Source of the DNA: Candidatus Kaistia colombiensis
Lineage (GTDB): Bacteria; Pseudomonadota; Alphaproteobacteria; Rhizobiales; Kaistiaceae
NCBI GenBank assembly: GCA_029203105.1
Contig: CP119318.1
Location: 2,060,501 to 2,124,500 of the forward strand
DNA length: 64,000 nt
Direction: 5' to 3'
The notes beneath the pieces were generated by a model. It was not told the DNA's origin. It saw only the letters and a program-made list of their open reading frames with translations, and did not search any database. Made by a program: the position numbers and the translations under genes. Positions 51,514 to 60,000 of the stretch are shown in pieces; positions within the stretch are counted from its first letter, which is position 1, and each line of letters opens with the position of its first letter.

Positions 51514-54500
51514 AGATCTCGGAACTCTGCATCCGCCGTCCCGTCGCCACGACGCTGTTTTTTCTCGGCATCGCCATGGGCGGCATCTTCGCCTACCAGC
51601 AATTGCCGGTCGCTGCCTTGCCGGAGGTCGCCTTCCCGACCATCAGCGTCTCCGCGCAGTTGCCAGGCGCCTCGCCGCAGACCATGGCGACGGCTGTCGC
51701 CACGCCGCTGATCAAGCAGTTCGAGACGATTTCCGGCATCGACACGATCACTGCCACCAGTTCGCTCGGCAATTCGCAGATCGTCCTGCAATTCGTGCTG
51801 AACCAGAATATCGATACCGCCGCCGGTGACGTTCAGTCGGCGATCGATCGGGCCGAGCGGCAATTGCCGCCCAACATGCAGACTCCGCCGAGCTACCGGA
51901 AGGTCAATCCGGCCGACGCGCCGGTGCTGCTGCTCGCGGTACAAAGCCCGACGCTGCCGATGTCGACGATCGATGATTTCGCCGAGAACGTGATCTCGCC
52001 GAGCCTTTCGACCCTGCCGGGCATCGCGCAGGTCGGCGTTTATGGTAGCCAGACCTACGCCGTTCGCGTCCAGGCCGATCCGAACAAGCTCGCGACCCGC
52101 AATATCGGCCTCGACCAGATCGCGACGGCGCTTGCCAACGCGAACGACCAGACGCCGGTCGGCACGATGCAGAACAAGAGCCAGTCGCTGGTCATCGACG
52201 CGCCGACGCAGATGACCAATGCGGACGCGTTCAAGCAGCTGATCATCGCCAATCCCAACAACAGCCCGGTCCGCCTCTCCGACGTCGCGAATGTCGTCGA
52301 TAGCGTCGAGAACACGCAGACCGCCGGCTGGTATGATGGGGCACGCTCGATCGTGCTCGCGATCCAGCGTCAGCCGAGCGCCAATACGGTCGCCGTCGTC
52401 GACGCCGTCAACGCGCAACTGCCGAAGCTGATCGCATCGATGCCCGCCTCGATGACGATCAAGGTGCTGAACGACCGCTCGACCTCGATCCGGGCGGCGA
52501 TTGCCGACGTGCAGACGACGCTGGCGATCACCATCGGCCTGGTGATCCTCGTCATCTACCTGTTCCTCGGCAAGGTATCGGCCACCTTCATTCCGGCACT
52601 CGCCGTGCCGCTGTCGCTGGTGGCGGCCTTCGGCGGCATGTATTTCTTCGGCTTCAGCGTCGACAACATCTCGCTGCTTGGCCTGACGCTCGCTGTCGGC
52701 CTCGTCGTCGACGACGCCATCGTCATGCTCGAAAACATCATGCGCCATGTCGAGGAGGGGACGCCCCCCTTCGAGGCGGCGTTGATCGGCAGCCGGGAGG
52801 TCGGTCCGACGATCGTTTCGATGACGCTGTCGCTCGTCGCGGTGTTCTTGCCGGTGCTGTTGATGGGCGGCGTGATCGGCCGTCTGTTCAACGAGTTCGG
52901 CGTCGTCGTCGCATTGTCGATCGGCGCCTCGATGGTGGTGTCGCTGACCTTGACGCCGATGCTGGCGGCGCGGTTGCCGGCCTCCGCGACGAGCCATGTC
53001 CGCCGCGGCCCGGCCGCCTGGTTCGAGCGCGGTTTTCTCTGGGTCGAGCGCCGCTACGATCACGGTGTCGACTGGTGCCTCGCGCATCGCATTATCATCC
53101 TCGGCGTCTTCCTCGCCTCGGTGGCGGCGTCGGGCTGGCTGTTCATGACGCTGCCGAAGGGCTTCTTCCCGCAGGAGGACATCGGCCAGCTCTCCGTCTC
53201 GACCCAGGCGCGCCAGGACATCTCCTTCGACGCCATGGTCGGGCTGCAGCGCCAGGTCGAGGCGACGTTGAAGGCCTCGCCCTATGTCGATCACGTCGCA
53301 TCCTTCGTCGGCGGCGGCCCGGGGACGGTGACGCTGAATTCCGCCTCGCTGTCGGTGCAATTGAAGCCGAAGGACAAGCGCCCGCCGCTCAACGTCATCA
53401 TGAACGACCTGCGGGCGCAGCTCGGGCGCATCGCCGGCATCCAGTCCTACATCCAGCCAGTGCAGAACCTGCGCATCGGCGGCATCAGCTCGCAGAGCAC
53501 CTATCAGCTCATGCTGCAGTCGATCGACCAGGCGACGTTGAACGATTGGGCGACGCAGCTGACCACGGCGATGCGCGCGGATCCACACTTCGTCGACGTC
53601 GCCAACAACCTGCAGAACAACGCGCTGCAGGCGCGCATCGTCGTCGACCGCGACAAGGCGGATTCGATCGGTATTTCCGCCGCGACCCTGCGCCAGACGC
53701 TGGAGGATGGCTTCGGCACCGCCACGGCCGCGACCATCCAGTCGACTGGCTCGAGCTATGACGTCATCCTCGAATATGATCCGCAGCTCGCCTGGTCGGA
53801 CAGCCTGCTCTCCGACATCCGCGTCCGGTCGGCCTCCGGCACCCTGGTGCCGCTGTCGAGCTTCGCCACGGTGCAGCGGACCTTCGGGCCGGTGACGGTC
53901 AACCAGCTCGGTCAGCTCCCGGCGGCGACCATCTCGTTCAACCTGCCGGACGGCGTCGCGCTCGGCCAAGCCACCGCCCAGGTCGAGGTCCTGAAGCAGC
54001 AGATCGGCGTGCCCGCCAATGTCTACACCTCCTATGCCGGCACGGCGCAGGTGTTCCAGCAGTCTCTGGCAACGCAGGGCATCCTGATCTTCGCGGCGAT
54101 CCTGACCATCTATGTCGTGCTCGGCATGCTCTATGAGAGCTTCATCCACCCGCTGACGATCCTGTCCGGTCTGCCGGCGGCGGCGTTCGGCGCCTTGGTG
54201 GCGCTGAAGATCATGGGGCTCGATCTTTCCGTCATCGCGTTGATCGGTATCCTGATGCTGATCGGCATCGTCAAGAAGAACGCCATCATGATGGTCGATG
54301 TCGCCATCGACGGTCAGCGGGAGGCGGGACTCGCGCCGGCGGCGGCGATCCACCGTGCGGCGGTGCGCCGGTTCCGGCCGATCATGATGACGACCTTCGC
54401 GGCGCTGTTCGGTGCCGTGCCGATTGCGCTCGGCACGGGCGCCAGCGCCGAGCTGCGCCAGCCGCTCGGCATAGCGGTGGTCGGCGGATTGCTCGTCTCG

Positions 54501-54662
54501 CAGCTTTTGACGCTGTTCATCACCCCGGTGATCTATGTCGAGATGGAGCGCTTCAGCCGCTTCCTGTCGAGACTGCGCCGCGGCGCTGCGGCGAAGCCCG
54601 AACGGGAACCCGTCGCGCCCGAGGCGGGGCCCGAGCCGCTGCCCCAGCCCGCCGCGGAATAG
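51510..54662 (+). CDS. RND-family efflux inner-membrane pump
   Basis: A 1050-residue AcrB/MdtB-type pump. ELCIRRPVATTLFFLGIAMGGIFAYQQLPVAALPEVAFPTISVSAQLPGASPQTM is the standard N terminus. The proton relay is LAVGLVVDDAIVMLENIMRHVEEGTPPFEAAL, and the C-terminal half has GIVKKNAIMMVDVAIDGQREAGL and RFRPIMMTTFAALFGAVPIALGTGASAELRQPLG. GTG at 51510 overlaps the adaptor stop. The tail is Ala/Pro-rich. No outer-membrane channel gene is adjacent. Confidence 0.93.
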   Translation: MKISELCIRRPVATTLFFLGIAMGGIFAYQQLPVAALPEVAFPTISVSAQLPGASPQTMATAVATPLIKQFETISGIDTITATSSLGNSQIVLQFVLNQNIDTAAGDVQSAIDRAERQLPPNMQTPPSYRKVNPADAPVLLLAVQSPTLPMSTIDDFAENVISPSLSTLPGIAQVGVYGSQTYAVRVQADPNKLATRNIGLDQIATALANANDQTPVGTMQNKSQSLVIDAPTQMTNADAFKQLIIANPNNSPVRLSDVANVVDSVENTQTAGWYDGARSIVLAIQRQPSANTVAVVDAVNAQLPKLIASMPASMTIKVLNDRSTSIRAAIADVQTTLAITIGLVILVIYLFLGKVSATFIPALAVPLSLVAAFGGMYFFGFSVDNISLLGLTLAVGLVVDDAIVMLENIMRHVEEGTPPFEAALIGSREVGPTIVSMTLSLVAVFLPVLLMGGVIGRLFNEFGVVVALSIGASMVVSLTLTPMLAARLPASATSHVRRGPAAWFERGFLWVERRYDHGVDWCLAHRIIILGVFLASVAASGWLFMTLPKGFFPQEDIGQLSVSTQARQDISFDAMVGLQRQVEATLKASPYVDHVASFVGGGPGTVTLNSASLSVQLKPKDKRPPLNVIMNDLRAQLGRIAGIQSYIQPVQNLRIGGISSQSTYQLMLQSIDQATLNDWATQLTTAMRADPHFVDVANNLQNNALQARIVVDRDKADSIGISAATLRQTLEDGFGTATAATIQSTGSSYDVILEYDPQLAWSDSLLSDIRVRSASGTLVPLSSFATVQRTFGPVTVNQLGQLPAATISFNLPDGVALGQATAQVEVLKQQIGVPANVYTSYAGTAQVFQQSLATQGILIFAAILTIYVVLGMLYESFIHPLTILSGLPAAAFGALVALKIMGLDLSVIALIGILMLIGIVKKNAIMMVDVAIDGQREAGLAPAAAIHRAAVRRFRPIMMTTFAALFGAVPIALGTGASAELRQPLGIAVVGGLLVSQLLTLFITPVIYVEMERFSRFLSRLRRGAAAKPEREPVAPEAGPEPLPQPAAE

Positions 54663-54677
54663 GCCGAATTGCGGGTG

Positions 54678-54714
54678 CCCGCTGCCCCGGTCGTGACCAC
54701 GACAGGGCAGCGGG
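54678..54714 (+). terminator. Two-tier stem-loop after the RND operon
   Basis: CCCGCTGCCC pairs with GGGCAGCGGG, with an inner GTCGT/ACGAC stem. AAAT follows. It probably ends or protects the RND transcript. Confidence 0.65.
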
Positions 54715-54824
54715 GCCAAATCGCGGCGCGCGGGCGGCCCGGAAAAGTCGCCGCCGCAGTCTGGCGGAATCGTTCGGTTCGGCATCTATTGCTGGATGCC
54801 CACACCAAGCGAGCCGTCACGTCC

Positions 54825-55526
54825 ATGCGCATTCTCGTCGTCGAAAACTATCAAGCCACCTCGCTCGGCCTGATCCGGCCGGCGCTTGCCGCCGCCGGAG
54901 CGGTGATCGACGTCCGTCAGGTGCATGAGGGCGATCCGCTGCCCGACGCGCCGGATGGCTATGACGCGATCATCGTGCTGGGCGGCGGCCAAAGCGCGGT
55001 CGACGACGAGACCCATCCTTATCTGCCGCGTCTCGCCCGCCTGATGCGCGCCTTTGGCGACGCTGACAAATCCGTGCTCGGTATCTGCCTCGGTTCGCAG
55101 ATTTTGGCGCGCGGCTATGGTGCCGAGAACATTCTGGGCCGGCCGACCGAATTCGGCTGGCAGGCGGTGACGCCGACCGAGGCCGGGCGCGACGATCCCG
55201 TCCTCGGCGTGCTGGAGGGCCCTTCACCGCTGTTCCATTGGCATTCCGACACCTTCAGCCTGCCCGAAGGCGCTATCCATCTCGCGACGAGCGCGATGAC
55301 GCCCAATCAGGCGTTCCGCATCGGCCGCGCCGTCTATGGCATCCAGTTCCATTTCGAGGCCGATAGGACGCTGGTGCGCGACTGGAGCGATACCTTCGCC
55401 GGCGTCGCCGCCTCGATCGATCCGGGCTGGCCTGAACGCCATGCGCTTGAGGAGGGGCCGCTCGGAAGCCAGGCCGACGAGGCGGGCCGGGCGATCGCCC
55501 GTGCCTGGATTGCGACGATCCGATGA
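54825..55526 (+). CDS. Class I glutamine amidotransferase-like protein
   Basis: A 233-residue GATase. Cys88 in GICLGSQ is the nucleophile, and His176/Glu178 in IQFHFEAD complete the triad. The N terminus MRILVVENYQATSLGLIRPALAAAG is typical of GMP-synthase-like stand-alone GATases that transfer amide nitrogen or hydrolyse gamma-glutamyl compounds. The start at 54825 is chosen by homology; an upstream open frame exists. Confidence 0.88.
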   Translation: MRILVVENYQATSLGLIRPALAAAGAVIDVRQVHEGDPLPDAPDGYDAIIVLGGGQSAVDDETHPYLPRLARLMRAFGDADKSVLGICLGSQILARGYGAENILGRPTEFGWQAVTPTEAGRDDPVLGVLEGPSPLFHWHSDTFSLPEGAIHLATSAMTPNQAFRIGRAVYGIQFHFEADRTLVRDWSDTFAGVAASIDPGWPERHALEEGPLGSQADEAGRAIARAWIATIR

Positions 55527-55626
55527 ACGGATTCGTCAATCGCCGGCCGACGCGCTAAAGCTGAGTATGACCGCGGTCCGGGGGCTTGCGGTGTCCGAAT
55601 CCTCAATCGAACGCTGGAACCTCACC

Positions 55627-56421
55627 ATGCGCTTTTGGAAAATGCTCGCTCTTGCCGCCGTCACGGCGTTCGCGACTTCGGCCGCCGTCGCGGCCGAGTT
55701 GCCGGATCTCAAGGGCCGCACCATCGTCGCCGTCACCGAGAACGCCTATACACCGCTCAATTTCGTCGATCCGAAGACGGGGCAGGGCGTCGGCTGGGAA
55801 TATGACGCCTTCAACGAGATCGCCAAGCGGCTGAACGCCAAGGTCGAGTGGAAGCTGGCGAGCTGGGACACGATGATCCAGGCGGTGCGCGACGGCCAGT
55901 TCGACGTCGGCATGGACGGCATCACCATCAATGACGAGCGCAAGAAGCAGGTCGACTTCTCCGCCCCCTACATGGTCTCGCAGCAGCTGATGCTCGTCCG
56001 CGCCGATGAAAGCCGCTTCAAGGACGCAGCCAGCTTCAAGCCGGACGACAAGCTGCTGGTCGGCGCCCAGGCCGGGACGACCAACTTCTTCGTCGCCGTC
56101 TACAACGTCCTCGACGGCGACGAAAAGAACCCGCGCATAAAACTGTTCGATACGTTCGGTGCCTCGGTACAGGCGCTGAAGACAGGCGATGTCGACACCG
56201 TGCTGATGGATAAGACCTCGGCCGACGGCTACATCGGCGCCTCGCCGGGTTCGTTCAAGGTGGTCGGCGAACCGCTCGGCACGGAAGAGTTCGGCTTCAT
56301 CCTGAAGCCCGGTTCGGACCTCACCGCGCCGTTCAACGCCGCCATCGCCGCGCTCAAGGCCGATGGTACCTTCGACAAGCTGAACCAGAAGTGGTTCTAC
56401 GAGTACCGCGCCGGCCAGTAA
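55627..56421 (+). CDS. Amino-acid ABC transporter substrate-binding protein
   Basis: A 264-residue family 3 periplasmic binding protein. The signal peptide is MRFWKMLALAAVTAFATSAAVA. VTENAYTPLNFVDPKTGQGVGWEYDAFNEIAKRL is the classical start, and WDTMIQAVRDGQFDVGMDGITINDERKKQVDFSAPYM carries the substrate Asp/Arg region. Its partner permease follows 103 bases later after a hairpin. No ATPase is adjacent. Confidence 0.93.
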   Translation: MRFWKMLALAAVTAFATSAAVAAELPDLKGRTIVAVTENAYTPLNFVDPKTGQGVGWEYDAFNEIAKRLNAKVEWKLASWDTMIQAVRDGQFDVGMDGITINDERKKQVDFSAPYMVSQQLMLVRADESRFKDAASFKPDDKLLVGAQAGTTNFFVAVYNVLDGDEKNPRIKLFDTFGASVQALKTGDVDTVLMDKTSADGYIGASPGSFKVVGEPLGTEEFGFILKPGSDLTAPFNAAIAALKADGTFDKLNQKWFYEYRAGQ

Positions 56422-56481
56422 GGCAGCCCGGTCACACCCATGCCGATGTTCGCACGAGCCTGACGGCCACCGGCTCTTCTT

Positions 56482-56504
56482 GCCCTCTCCCATCGGGAGA
56501 GGGC
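56482..56504. repeat. REP-like perfect 10-bp palindrome
   Basis: GCCCTCTCCC-ATC-GGGAGAGGGC. Same stem motif as 43233-43258. It lies between the binding-protein and permease genes. Confidence 0.65.
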
Positions 56505-56524
56505 GGCACCGCCCGAGTTTCTTC

Positions 56525-57337
56525 ATGCCGTCACCGCCGCTAAAGCCGCGCCGCGAAATACCCTATTGGCTGCTCGCCATCGGCTTGCTCGGCGTGATGT
56601 TTCTCTGGCTGATCGCCTCGAACGGCGACTACGCGACGATCTTCTCGGCGGTACGGCAGGGTGTGTTCGTCACGCTCTGGGTAACCTTCGTCGCCTTCGC
56701 GCTGGCGGCGGCGCTTGGCCTTTTGATCGCGCTGGCGCGCACCTCGCGTCACCGGATCCTGCGCGAGATCGCGACCTTCTATGTCGAGATCGTGCGCGGC
56801 ATTCCGATGCTGGTGCTGCTGTTCTACATGGCCTTCGTCGGCGCACCGCAACTGGTCGCTTTCTGGAATTGGCTGTTGGCGACACCGATCGAGCACGGCC
56901 TGCTGCCGGCTCTTTCCGTGCGCGATTTCAGCATGACGGCGCGGGCGATCGCCGCGCTGACCATCGGCTATTCGGCCTTCATCGCCGAAATCTTCCGCGC
57001 CGGCATCGAGGCCGTGCCGAAAGGCCAGGTCGAGGCCGCCGCCTCCCTCGGCCTCACCCGCATGCAGGTCTTCCGGCTGATCATCCTGCCGCAGGCGACC
57101 CGCACCGTGCTGCCGCCGCTCGGCAACGATCTCGTCTCGATGATCAAGGATTCGGCGCTGGTCTCGGCGCTCGGGGTGCAGGATCTGACCCAGCTCGGCA
57201 AGGTCTACTCGTCCTCGACCTTCCTGTTTTTCGAGACCTACAACGTCGTGGCGTTCCTGTATCTCGTCATGACCATCGGGCTGTCGCTCTTGGTCCGCGC
57301 GTTGGAACGCCACATGGCGAGAAGCGACGCGCGGTAG
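56525..57337 (+). CDS. Amino-acid ABC transporter permease
   Basis: A 270-residue HisM/GlnP-type permease. Membrane segments start at YWLLAIGLLGVMFLWLIAS. The EAA loop is GQVEAAASLGLTRMQVFRLIILPQATRTVLPPLGNDLVSMIKDSALVSALGV, diagnostic for polar amino-acid permeases. The start at 56525 lacks a strong ribosome site; the hairpin is just upstream. It should work with an ATPase encoded elsewhere. Confidence 0.92.
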   Translation: MPSPPLKPRREIPYWLLAIGLLGVMFLWLIASNGDYATIFSAVRQGVFVTLWVTFVAFALAAALGLLIALARTSRHRILREIATFYVEIVRGIPMLVLLFYMAFVGAPQLVAFWNWLLATPIEHGLLPALSVRDFSMTARAIAALTIGYSAFIAEIFRAGIEAVPKGQVEAAASLGLTRMQVFRLIILPQATRTVLPPLGNDLVSMIKDSALVSALGVQDLTQLGKVYSSSTFLFFETYNVVAFLYLVMTIGLSLLVRALERHMARSDAR

Positions 57338-57340
57338 CGA

Positions 57341-57805
57341 TCAGTCGGGCAGGAAATCCTCATTGCGGAGCTGTTCGAGCGTCCAGGGGCATTCCGCCGG
57401 GAAGGTCTCGCGCGGCAGGCCGGTTTCGATCGCAGCTTCGCGGACGGCGCGGCGATACATGCGGTCGACGATGGATTTGGCCTGGGTTGTCAGCGTGCGG
57501 CTCTCCCGCTCCCGTCCTTCGATGTTGTCGCGTTCGCGTCCGATCGTGATCTCCCAGGAGCTGGAACGCTTCTGAGGCTGGTATTTCCATTTCAAGAGGT
57601 GAGCGAGGAGGAGGCGGTAGGCGGATTCGAGTGCATGCAGCTTCTCGCTTCCCATGTCCCCGAGTTCCTCGATCAGATTGGGCAGGTCCACTTCCTGGAT
57701 GCGCTTCTGGCGCAGCAGCTCGATCTGTTCGTAGAGCCAGAGATAGACGTCGTCCTCATAGTCGGTCGGCGTCTTGTAAAGCGGCTGTTCCTTGGCGAGG
57801 CCCAT
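57341..57805 (-). CDS. DUF29-family protein
   Basis: A 154-residue protein with DYEDDVYLWLYEQIELLRQKRIQEVDLPNLIEELGDMGSEKLHALESAYRLLLAHLLKWKYQP, the DUF29 hallmark (an acidic helix then HLLKWxYQP). Members occur in many copies in cyanobacteria and proteobacteria; role unknown. Convergent with the permease. Confidence 0.88.
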   Translation of the reverse strand: MGLAKEQPLYKTPTDYEDDVYLWLYEQIELLRQKRIQEVDLPNLIEELGDMGSEKLHALESAYRLLLAHLLKWKYQPQKRSSSWEITIGRERDNIEGRERESRTLTTQAKSIVDRMYRRAVREAAIETGLPRETFPAECPWTLEQLRNEDFLPD

Positions 57806-57897
57806 GGGGTTTCTCCGGGCGCTGTGTGATCATGGCATCATGCCATGGTTCCGGGACGGCACCGAATCCTCGTTCATCAACCAATGGCTGGCAGATC

Positions 57898-58695
57898 TCA
57901 GCTCTTCCGCACCGGCCGCTTCGCCGTGGCGCGTTCCTCGAACTGCATCAGCCGCAGCGTGCCGATTTCGGCGCGCGCGCCGGCTTCGGCGGCGTCCCGC
58001 ATCGAGGCGGAGACATAGGCGATGTGATCGATCGCCGCCTGGCGGGCCGCTTCCGGATCGCCGGCGAAGATGGCGTCGCGCAGCGCCTTGTGTTGTGCCA
58101 GAAGCTGGTCGCGCGAGCCGGTCTGGCCGTAGAGCCGGCTGCGATTGTAGAAGACACCATCGGCGAGCAGCCGGTAGCAGGCGCGCAGCACATGGATGAT
58201 GACGATGTTGTGCGTCGCCTCGCCGATCGCCTGGTGGAACTCGACGTCGAGCGCCGCTTCGCGTCGGAAATCGGCCTTGTCGTGCTCGGCCTCCATCGCC
58301 TCGATGATGCGGCCTAGAATGGTGCGGTCGGCCTCGGTGGCGCGCTCGGCCGCCATCGCCGCCGCTGTTGCTTCGATTTCGCGGCGGAATTCCAGATAGT
58401 CGCCGCCGGCCTTCGGCGATTGCGCGATCAGATCGACGATCGGCGCGGCGAAGATGGCGCCCTCGATCGCCGCCACATAGGTGCCGCCGCCGGGCCGGCT
58501 CTCCACCAGCCCGCGTCCTTCGAGCGCCTTCAGCGCGTCGCGCAGGATCGGCCGCGATACGCCGAGCGTCGCCGATAGGTCGCGCTCGCCGGGCAGCTTG
58601 TCGCCGGGATGCAGCACGCCCTCCAGCACCAGCATCTCGATCTGTCGCGCCACTTCGTCGGCGGTCGCGCGGGAAGGAATCGATTGAAAGACCAT
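57898..58695 (-). CDS. FadR/GntR-family regulator (FCD domain)
   Basis: A 265-residue regulator. The winged helix VARQIEMLVLEGVLHPGDKLPGERDLSATLGVSRPILRDALKALEGRGLVESRPGGGTYV is at about 15-75, followed by an all-helical FCD domain with the metal-type histidines VEFHQAIGEATHN. It is divergent from lldD, so it is a probable lactate-responsive repressor. A weak palindrome TCAA-GAAA-TTGA (58730-58741) lies in the gap. Confidence 0.9.
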   Translation of the reverse strand: MVFQSIPSRATADEVARQIEMLVLEGVLHPGDKLPGERDLSATLGVSRPILRDALKALEGRGLVESRPGGGTYVAAIEGAIFAAPIVDLIAQSPKAGGDYLEFRREIEATAAAMAAERATEADRTILGRIIEAMEAEHDKADFRREAALDVEFHQAIGEATHNIVIIHVLRACYRLLADGVFYNRSRLYGQTGSRDQLLAQHKALRDAIFAGDPEAARQAAIDHIAYVSASMRDAAEAGARAEIGTLRLMQFEERATAKRPVRKS

Positions 58696-58798
58696 GCGGA
58701 AGAGCCTATCACCAGAACTCAGGAAGTGGTCAAGAAATTGATCCAGTTGGCGGGCGCGACCCGCATCTCAAGAAATCAGATGAAATTGGAGCGGCGCC

Positions 58799-59944
58799 AT
58801 GGGCGGCTTGAAGGACGCAACGAGCATTGCAGACCTGAGATTGATGGCGAAGCGCCGCGTTCCGCGCGCCTTCTTCGACTATGCCGATCGTGGTTCCTAC
58901 AATGAGGAAACGATCGACGCCAACTCGGCCGACTTCAAGGAACTGAAGCTGCGCCAGCGCGTCATGGTCGACGTTTCCAACCGTTCGACCGAGACGACGC
59001 TGCTCGGCGAGAAATTCGCCTATCCCTTCGCTTTCGCGCCGACAGGCCTGACCGGCATGCAGCATGCCGACGGCGAGATCCTCGCCGCCAAGGCCTGCGA
59101 GAAGGCGAACATCCCGTTTGCGCTGTCGACGATGTCGATCTGCTCTATCGAGGACGTCGCGGCGGCGACCTCGCGGCCGTTCTGGTTCCAGCTCTATGTG
59201 ATGAAGAACCGCAATTTCGCCAAGCAGCTCGTCGAGCGTGCCATCGCGGCGAAGTGCTCGGCGCTGATCCTGACGCTCGACTTGCAGGTGCAGGGCCAGC
59301 GCCACCGCGACATCAAGAACGGCATGACGGTGCCGCCGCAGATCAAGCTGCACAACGTGCTCGACATGGCGACCAAGCTCCCCTGGGCCTTCGAAGTGCT
59401 GGCCAGCAAGCACAAGACCTTCGGCAATCTGACCGGCGTCGAGGGCATGAGCGGCGTCAAGTCGCTCGGCCAGTGGATCTCGGGCCAGTTCGACCCGGCG
59501 CTGAACTGGGACGACGTCGCCTGGATCCGCTCGATCTGGCCGGGCAAGCTGATCCTGAAGGGCGTGCTCGATGTCGGTGACGCGCAGAAGGCGGTCAACA
59601 CCGGCGCCGACGCGATTGTCGTCTCCAACCATGGCGGCCGCCAGCTCGACGGCGCGCCGTCGGCGATCTCGCGCCTGCCGCGCATCGTCGACGCAGTCGG
59701 CCAGCAGACCGAGATCCTGTTCGACAGCGGCATCCGCTCCGGTCAGGACGTGCTGCGCGCGCTGGCGCTCGGCGCCAAGGGCTGCATGATGGGCAAGGCC
59801 TTCCTGTTCGGCCTCGGCGCCGGCGGCGAGGCCGGCGTCTCCAAGGTGATCCAGATCATCGGCAAGGAGCTCGACGTCTCGATGGCGCTGACGGGGCGTC
59901 GCACGCTGGCCGAGATCGACGATACGGTCATCGACCGGGGTTGA
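58799..59944 (+). CDS. lldD: L-lactate dehydrogenase (FMN-dependent), LldD type
   Basis: A 381-residue alpha-hydroxy-acid dehydrogenase. It has RRVPRAFFDYADRGSYNEETIDAN, PFAFAPTGLTGMQHADGEILAAKACEKANIPFALSTMSICSIEDVAAATSRPFWFQLYV, ILTLDLQVQGQRHRD and VSNHGGRQLDGAPS, where His278 is the catalytic base, then FDSGIRSGQDVLRALALGAKGCMMGKAFLFGLGAGGEAGV. It oxidises L-lactate to pyruvate with FMN at the inner membrane. Regulated by the divergent FCD regulator. Confidence 0.92.
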   Translation: MGGLKDATSIADLRLMAKRRVPRAFFDYADRGSYNEETIDANSADFKELKLRQRVMVDVSNRSTETTLLGEKFAYPFAFAPTGLTGMQHADGEILAAKACEKANIPFALSTMSICSIEDVAAATSRPFWFQLYVMKNRNFAKQLVERAIAAKCSALILTLDLQVQGQRHRDIKNGMTVPPQIKLHNVLDMATKLPWAFEVLASKHKTFGNLTGVEGMSGVKSLGQWISGQFDPALNWDDVAWIRSIWPGKLILKGVLDVGDAQKAVNTGADAIVVSNHGGRQLDGAPSAISRLPRIVDAVGQQTEILFDSGIRSGQDVLRALALGAKGCMMGKAFLFGLGAGGEAGVSKVIQIIGKELDVSMALTGRRTLAEIDDTVIDRG

Positions 59945-60000
59945 GCCCGTCGCGTCCCGGCCCTACTGCTTAGTCAGTTGGGCGCGGGATCGAGGGCGCG

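Noticed and set aside
51117..54785. A 1222-codon open frame on the minus strand
   Set aside because: It is antisense to the RND adaptor and pump, is Arg/Asp/His-rich low-complexity and results from high-GC codon use.
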